Positions 48,596 through 53,203 of a stretch of 53,203 bases of DNA are shown here, in pieces. The translations under genes and the position numbers were made by a program. Every line of letters begins with the position of its first letter. The stretch's first letter is position 1. The notes below the pieces were generated by a model. That model was given only the letters and a program-made list of their open reading frames with translations, did no database searches and had not been told where the DNA came from. The stretch is from a virus: IMG/VR virus record IMGVR_UViG_3300025096_000026, positions 1 to 53,203 of that record, one strand, 5' to 3'.

Positions 48596-51500
48596 TTGAG
48601 ATCTCCAAATCTACGATGTCTTTCAACGAATCCACATGCGAAATCAGAATAACTGTTTTGAAATACATCTTAATTAGCTGGAGGATCCTGATGAACCCCT
48701 CCATGTTCTCGGCATCCAAAGCAGTTCCGGGCTCATCCAGAATAAAAATGTTGCCCTTGGGAAGTGACGACACGGACAATAGCGCCAGGCGAATTGCCAT
48801 GGCAGCAACGGTTTTCTCTGCGCCAGAACCCATCTCGATAGGCCGAGGGTCATGTTTGGGGTGCTTGATGAGGATGTCCAGCTTGCGGCCATCCTCTTGA
48901 AAGAAAGCATCAAAATCAACAATGTTAGATAAAACCTTGGCTATCTCTCCATTGATAACTGGCAACCGCTTTTTGATAATGTCATAAGCAATCCCATTAG
49001 AGTGAGTACATCGCATGAATAAATCATACGCCGCATATTCCTCTCGTATCTCATCAAGTTCTTTTCTCTTCTCTTTCAGGTCTTCAACTTTCTGCTCCAT
49101 TGAGCCTAGCTGGCGATGGTGCAAATTAATGCTTTCTTCGGTGTCGGTAATCTCGGACTGAAGTTCTAAAATCTTTTTGTCGACCTCGGTGCGCGAGTTG
49201 ATGAGTTTCTCAATGTTTTTGATTAAATCCTTTTTCTCTTCATACAAATTAATCTTCTCGTTGGTTGCGCGGAGGTTATCGCGGTATCCCTTAATCTTTG
49301 CATAGAGTTTCTCAATAGAAACTTTGTTATCGCGCTTCTCAATCTCGATGTTATTCTTTTGAATGATGTTATCATTATAGTTCTCGATCAAGCTGATCAT
49401 CTCAACAGAATTAACTGAGATAACTTTTGTTTTGTAATTCTTTGCCTCTTCGATTCTTTCTATAATCTCGATCTCTAGCGCGGGCAATTCAGTAGTGGCC
49501 ACGTTTGCATCATGGATAAACTGACAGGTGGGGTATTTATTGCCACAAGGTACTTCATCAAGAAGCTCAATCTTCTTAAACATCGCTTTATAGTCGTTAT
49601 CCATAAGGCGCGCCTTATTAACAGTATCCTCGTATTTCTGCTTAAATTCATCATAATCTTGCTTCTGAGCCAAGAGATCTTCAATGTCAATGGTTGTGAG
49701 AAAATCATCATACTCTTTAAGTTTTTCGTCATAATTCTCGTTCTCTTGCTTAAGCTCCACAATATTAACGTCAGTACTGTCAATCTTGCTTTCTAAGATA
49801 GCCCGGGTCTCTAGCAGATTCTTGATGTCCAATCGTTCTGCTGGAATGGAATCAATCTGTGTCGTTAAATCGGATTGCTCCGATGACGCGTCCGACAAAA
49901 GTGACCTTAATTGTTCACAACTCTCAACCTCTTGATCTAGAACCTTCTGTGCTTCGTCTCGCTGAACTTCTGCGATCGCGATGTTATTACTATAGTCAAC
50001 GTCGCCGACGCGGCGAAGCACTGCTTTTAAGTCCCCACTGTCCTCGTGAGCTAGTTTAAACTTTTTCTCAAAGATGTCTAAATCTAAGAACTTAGCAAGG
50101 ATTTCCTTCCGACGAGTAGAACCCTCCTTAATGAACGACAAACTATCGAGCTGACTGGACATAGAGGTCAACAGGAAGTCTTCTACTGTGCCAAAACGCT
50201 TTCGAATATGAGCATCCGTCTCGTTACGAGTAGTGCCATTGAGACTCGTTTCTTCGCCCACTGCGGGGTCTAGGCCGCTAAAGTCTAAAAACGTGCGCGC
50301 TTCGTTGGTCACTTCGCCCTTAAGTTTCTTTACATATTTCTCCGACTGACGCTCAATGGTATAAGTCTTGTCTCCAACCTGCAACTCTAAGCGCCCCATG
50401 CAGTCTTTCTTATTTTGGTTAATAATGTTATAATTCTTGCGTTCATTCTTTGAGGTGGTGTTAAACATGGTATACAATAATCCATCAATAATGCTGGACT
50501 TTCCGGAGAAATTCTTGCCGAAGATGCCCACGATACCGTTCAAATTCGTAAAATCTACACTGTTTCCCTCGCCATAATTGAATAGGTTGTCCCACTCAAA
50601 CTTGTTGAGGTTCCAATTCACGTTACGTGCAACTTCCTCGGTCTCCTCAATCTTGGAGTTGTACTTTCGATTGAGTTCGAATACGCGCTCAAGCATCTGC
50701 TCGGGGGGCTGGTAATCAACTAAGTACTCACGGATGAGGTCTTCTTGGACTCCTTTGTCTCGAAGGTTTTCCACCTTGAAGCCGGTGCCAATCTCCACAG
50801 TGCCGCGTTCTCCAGCAGCTCTGTTAAGAAATGTAATACTCTCGGGCTTGAAGCGATGCTTGGCTACCTCGACAGCCTTGCGCATGACGTCAAGCGGAAG
50901 ATTGTTATTACTCACAAGACGCAACCGCGAGGTAGGAGGAATTTTTGTTCCCCTTGGCATTCGCCCCTTTGGCGTGAGTTCTATTGTTACGAATGGTTTG
51001 GGATTAAGCAAAACATGGTGACTCACGCGAAATTCGTTTTTGTCTTCAATTTCCCAAATCAAAAATCCCTTATCATTTGTCTCGCCATGATTCTGTTGAA
51101 CGGTTGAACCGCAATACCTCACGCGGCCCTCGGCGTCTAGGATTTGATTTGTCTTGTGAATGTCGCCAAGTAATGCATAGTCGTGACCGGCGAAGACGCC
51201 GATGTCGTGATCACCGTGAGTCATCACCCAGCCGGTGTCGGTTTTGACACCAGACACAGAGCCGTGATAAAGTGCGATGTTGATTCGTGAGTTGTCGCTT
51301 GGTGCGACCCAGTTGTCTTCATCAAATACAGATAGCACATTGAGTGCGAGATCCGGCTCTAGAACAGTTTCTCCAGCGTTCTTGAGCAGATGTAGGTCCG
51401 GGAGGTTCAGAGCCTTCACAATGGGCGACAGGGCGTCCTGACGGGTACTGTTCTTCAGGTTGCCGTCGTGGTTGCCTAAGATGATGTAAGTTGGTGCGAT

Positions 51501-51710
51501 TTTCGCTAGATTTGAAAAGAAGTCGGAGCAAAGCTCAACGAACTCTGGTGAAATCTGTGTCTTGGTGTGGGCGATGTCGCCGCAGTGAACAATGTAGTCC
51601 ACGTTTTCTTTTCGTAGTGTTTCGTAAAGTTGTTCAAATACCTTCTTGTATTCGTAATGAAATTTTAAATTCTTTATGTGCGTGTCCGCAAGGTGTGCTA
51701 TTTTATACAC
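48558..51710 (-). CDS. Fused SbcD-SbcC / Mre11-Rad50 (T4 gp47-gp46) nuclease-ATPase
   Basis: A single 1050-residue chain. Residues 1-340 are an SbcD/Mre11-type phosphoesterase: LADTH (D9, H11), HCGDIAH (D45), LGNHD (N80, H81), H149, and GVFAGHDYALLGDIH (H176, H185). From about 375 it is SbcC/Rad50: GIVGIFGKNFSGKSS (Walker A 398-405), long coiled coils around a PCGNKYPTC hook near 722-729, the signature EMGSGAEKT near 960, and Walker B IFILDEPGTALD near 988. In T4 these are two genes, 46 and 47, that resect DNA ends for recombination with UvsX. The start is GTG 51710, behind a near-consensus promoter. Confidence 0.93.
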   Translation of the reverse strand: MYKIAHLADTHIKNLKFHYEYKKVFEQLYETLRKENVDYIVHCGDIAHTKTQISPEFVELCSDFFSNLAKIAPTYIILGNHDGNLKNSTRQDALSPIVKALNLPDLHLLKNAGETVLEPDLALNVLSVFDEDNWVAPSDNSRINIALYHGSVSGVKTDTGWVMTHGDHDIGVFAGHDYALLGDIHKTNQILDAEGRVRYCGSTVQQNHGETNDKGFLIWEIEDKNEFRVSHHVLLNPKPFVTIELTPKGRMPRGTKIPPTSRLRLVSNNNLPLDVMRKAVEVAKHRFKPESITFLNRAAGERGTVEIGTGFKVENLRDKGVQEDLIREYLVDYQPPEQMLERVFELNRKYNSKIEETEEVARNVNWNLNKFEWDNLFNYGEGNSVDFTNLNGIVGIFGKNFSGKSSIIDGLLYTMFNTTSKNERKNYNIINQNKKDCMGRLELQVGDKTYTIERQSEKYVKKLKGEVTNEARTFLDFSGLDPAVGEETSLNGTTRNETDAHIRKRFGTVEDFLLTSMSSQLDSLSFIKEGSTRRKEILAKFLDLDIFEKKFKLAHEDSGDLKAVLRRVGDVDYSNNIAIAEVQRDEAQKVLDQEVESCEQLRSLLSDASSEQSDLTTQIDSIPAERLDIKNLLETRAILESKIDSTDVNIVELKQENENYDEKLKEYDDFLTTIDIEDLLAQKQDYDEFKQKYEDTVNKARLMDNDYKAMFKKIELLDEVPCGNKYPTCQFIHDANVATTELPALEIEIIERIEEAKNYKTKVISVNSVEMISLIENYNDNIIQKNNIEIEKRDNKVSIEKLYAKIKGYRDNLRATNEKINLYEEKKDLIKNIEKLINSRTEVDKKILELQSEITDTEESINLHHRQLGSMEQKVEDLKEKRKELDEIREEYAAYDLFMRCTHSNGIAYDIIKKRLPVINGEIAKVLSNIVDFDAFFQEDGRKLDILIKHPKHDPRPIEMGSGAEKTVAAMAIRLALLSVSSLPKGNIFILDEPGTALDAENMEGFIRILQLIKMYFKTVILISHVDSLKDIVDLEISIDKNGGFARVTQ

Positions 51711-51736
51711 GTAGTTATCCCCTAGTCTATGATACT

Positions 51737-51766
51737 AGTATACAGGATGTGCAGAGGGTGTGTCAA
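51737..51766 (-). promoter_or_regulatory. Sigma-70 type promoter for the SbcD-SbcC gene
   Basis: TTGACA (51766-51761), 18 bases, TATACT (51742-51737) on the minus strand. The leader carries TAGGGGATAAC before the GTG start and is similar to the leader behind the promoter at 2912-2940. It fills the 68-base spacer between the leader-family gene and SbcD-SbcC. Confidence 0.75.
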
Positions 51767-51778
51767 GGATTATTTTTA

Positions 51779-52108
51779 TTATTTCCTGAGTGTGGGTTCC
51801 ATCCACTCTTCTGTGTCGACCTTAAGAATGTCGAAATCAAAGTCAGCGTTTTGGCGGAAATCTTTAATAAGATCCATAAGTTTATCGCCGGTTCGGATAT
51901 CTTTCATCGCAAATCTGCTCTTCTCGATGAGGTCATCATATAATTCTTGAGACAATGATCCCTCAGCGCGCGAGCGTCTTAAGGCATTGGCGAAAGCTGC
52001 TCCCCAAGCGTCCTTACTGGGGAGACCTACGACGGGGCGCGAGTCATCAAAAGACCGCGTGATCTCTTCCTTGATAATCTGTCGTAGTTTTGCTTTTGAG
52101 ATCTTCAT
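51779..52108 (-). CDS. Leader-family small protein 4 (109 residues)
   Basis: The most diverged of four proteins sharing the leader: MKISKAKLRQIIKEEITRSF. The body is unlike the others: PSKDAWGAAFANALRRSRAEGSLSQELYDDLIEKSRFAMKDI, then DFDFDILKVDTEEWMEPTLRK. No domain recognised. It is the last gene before the SbcD-SbcC promoter. The leader contains I-K-E, which fits gp21-type cleavage. Confidence 0.7.
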   Translation of the reverse strand: MKISKAKLRQIIKEEITRSFDDSRPVVGLPSKDAWGAAFANALRRSRAEGSLSQELYDDLIEKSRFAMKDIRTGDKLMDLIKDFRQNADFDFDILKVDTEEWMEPTLRK

Positions 52109-52112
52109 TTTA

Positions 52113-52394
52113 TTATTTCATGCCATAGAGAGCATAGATGCCGGCTTCATTGCTTTCGAGTCCAAGCTCTATCAAGTGCTGTTTGATTGCCTCGTACTCG
52201 CCCGGGATTCCATTGGACTCTAAATAGTTACTGAATTTTTCACTCATTGCATGTAGGGGGCGTAAAATGGTAAGCGCTTCAGCGGACGGACCAGAGGGTT
52301 CATCTTCTGGTACTTCTGGGTATTGTTCTATGTCTGCCGTATACTCAAGCTCTTCTCTAATAATTTCTTTGAGTCTTTGTTTAGTGATTTTCAT
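52113..52394 (-). CDS. Leader-family small protein 3 (93 residues)
   Basis: Starts MKITKQRLKEIIREELEY, then an acidic Pro/Glu linker (QYPEVPEDEPSGPS) and a helical end (ALTILRPLHAMSEKFSNYLESNGIPGEYEAIKQHLIELGLESNEAG). No domain recognised. The leader is nearly identical to those at 52430 and 52948 also at DNA level, while the bodies are unrelated, as if one 5' cassette had been joined to different proteins. Confidence 0.7.
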   Translation of the reverse strand: MKITKQRLKEIIREELEYTADIEQYPEVPEDEPSGPSAEALTILRPLHAMSEKFSNYLESNGIPGEYEAIKQHLIELGLESNEAGIYALYGMK

Positions 52395-52429
52395 TGTTAA
52401 TCTTCCTCCGGAGGATCATCGCGATCCGG

Positions 52430-52846
52430 TCACTTCTCTCCCTCTTCCAGATCGCGCCAGCGACCTGTTTTAAGCCCTCGGCGAAGTCTGTCCACCTTTT
52501 TATCCGTGGGAGCGCTCACCTTTACGGTTTGTGCGGAATCGTCGTCACGCAGGAGTGACTTTAGAGGAATAATTTCGACCAAGCCGAGGGCCTCTTCCTT
52601 TAACCTGCTTTGAACGTCCATTGCGCGATCAATATCTTCAAAACGCTTGGCCATCTCGGGATCTTTTACGGTGTCCGCACTCCAGTTCCCGCGGCCTTTG
52701 CGAGTCAATTGGAGCAAGTAATCGCTGGTGCCATCAAACCGAAGCACAAAAGGTTTCTGCTCCGGCTTTAATTTGAAACCCTCCCACTCCCACTTCGTAA
52801 GCTCTTCTTTGATAATCTCTTTGAGCCTTTGTTTAGTGAGCTTCAC
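52430..52846 (-). CDS. Leader-family small protein 2 (138 residues)
   Basis: Starts MKLTKQRLKEIIKEELTKWE, followed by a folded-looking body: GFKLKPEQKPFVLRFDGTSDYLLQLTRKGRGNWSADTV, a helix PEMAKRFEDIDRAMDVQSRLKEEALG, and a basic end. No family recognised. The start is GTG 52846, which overlaps the stop of the cysteine-rich gene as GTGA with a GAGGA site upstream. Confidence 0.7.
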   Translation of the reverse strand: MKLTKQRLKEIIKEELTKWEWEGFKLKPEQKPFVLRFDGTSDYLLQLTRKGRGNWSADTVKDPEMAKRFEDIDRAMDVQSRLKEEALGLVEIIPLKSLLRDDDSAQTVKVSAPTDKKVDRLRRGLKTGRWRDLEEGEK

Positions 52847-52944
52847 TTACAACATTCCTCATTCACACAGCTGCAACAACCACAGCAACAACAACAATGT
52901 TTATTGTTAAATAAGTTTGCTAATTTATGTAAGATATTTTTCAT
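52843..52944 (-). CDS. Cysteine-rich 33-residue protein
   Basis: A short gene from ATG 52944 to TGA 52843. The N-terminal half KNILHKLANLFNNKH is a basic amphipathic helix; the second half is CCCCCGCCSCVNEECCK with ten cysteines in 17 residues. It fits exactly between two leader-family genes, 3 bases after one stop and overlapping the next GTG start. The cluster could bind metal or be lipid-modified or disulfide-linked; none of these is shown. No family recognised. Confidence 0.6.
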   Translation of the reverse strand: MKNILHKLANLFNNKHCCCCCGCCSCVNEECCK

Positions 52945-52947
52945 TTG

Positions 52948-53202
52948 TCATTCACTCCTTTTAATTTTTACTTCACTCTCCAACAAAGCCTTCGTTTCCT
53001 CTAAGGCACTGATTGCCTCACGAACTTGGGGATGTTGTTCCAAATTGCGAAATGCAGCCTTCTGGATTTTTTGACGTAACTGATCGGCCAAGTCGGCAAG
53101 TGCCGTTATATCATTAAGCAATGCGCCGGGGCTGATGTCATCGTCTTCCTTAAGTAGCTCTTCCTTGATAATCTCTTTGAGTCTTTGTTTGGTGATTTTC
53201 AT
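52948..53202 (-). CDS. Leader-family small protein 1 (84 residues)
   Basis: Starts MKITKQRLKEIIKEELLKED, then DISPGALLNDITALADLADQLRQKIQKAAFRNLEQHPQVREAISALEETKALLESEV, a continuous helical or coiled-coil body. No domain recognised. The ATG lies one base inside the window edge, so its promoter and ribosome site are not visible. First of four consecutive genes with the same leader. Confidence 0.7.
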   Translation of the reverse strand: MKITKQRLKEIIKEELLKEDDDISPGALLNDITALADLADQLRQKIQKAAFRNLEQHPQVREAISALEETKALLESEVKIKRSE

Positions 53203-53203
53203 T

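Noticed and set aside
1-53203. tRNA genes, CRISPR arrays, insertion sequences, integrase or attachment sites
   Set aside because: I looked for cloverleaf-like segments, regularly spaced direct repeats and transposase or integrase motifs and saw none. A tRNA could be missed by eye; tRNAscan-SE would settle it.

Overview
This window is part of a large myovirus genome of the T4-like superfamily, distant from T4 itself. Almost everything is read from the minus strand, so transcription runs from high to low coordinates. The only convincing plus-strand gene is a J-domain protein at 47614-48348. The assignment rests on a recognisable set of T4-type head, neck and tail proteins: terminase gp17, portal gp20, protease gp21, major capsid gp23, neck proteins gp13, gp14 and gp15, sheath gp18, tube gp19, gp26-like chaperone/hub, tape measure and gp53-like wedge. 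They sit beside a T4-type recombination set (UvsX, gp32, gp46/47) but with a short family A DNA polymerase. Shine-Dalgarno sites such as AGGAGG and TTGACA/TATACT promoters suggest a host with ordinary sigma-70 and SD-dependent translation. I cannot name the host.

Layout by coordinate. (1) 1-10.5 kb, nucleotide metabolism and replication: ribonucleotide reductase (cut by the window edge), DnaB/gp41 helicase, 5'-3' exonuclease, UvsX recombinase flanked by two small membrane proteins, an Smr-domain protein, a histone Hc1-like protein between two copies of one hairpin, gp32-type SSB, a divergent tubulin/FtsZ-like protein, a MazG-like hydrolase, small unknowns and the DNA polymerase. (2) 9-24 kb, baseplate and tail: a 1586-residue baseplate protein, gp53-like, tube-initiator-like, tape measure, gp26-like protein with a probable programmed frameshift, tube and sheath. 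(3) 24-44.9 kb, neck, capsid and packaging: gp15-, gp13-, gp23- and gp22-like proteins, several fibres with a shared module, a gp14 neck-fibre fusion, ribosomal protein S21, prohead protease and core proteins, portal and terminase. (4) 45-47.6 kb: a tail fibre and an overlapping holin/spanin-like lysis group. (5) 47.6-53.2 kb: the J-domain gene, a single-chain SbcD-SbcC (gp47-gp46) nuclease, and four small proteins that start with nearly the same 16-residue leader, plus a cysteine-rich 33-residue protein.

Expression looks split in two. Minus-strand TTGACA boxes in the replication regions are each followed at 16-18 bases by a -10-like hexamer, while the TTGACA boxes I found in the structural region are not. 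Structural spacers instead carry a recurring CTATWTA motif, often just after a hairpin. The features most worth a second look are the tubulin-like protein, the SbcD-SbcC fusion, the shared leader (possibly a capsid-targeting signal cleaved by the gp21-type protease), the gp26 frameshift, the compensated hairpin pair and the neck-fibre fusion. All calls were made by reading the sequence; no database search was run.
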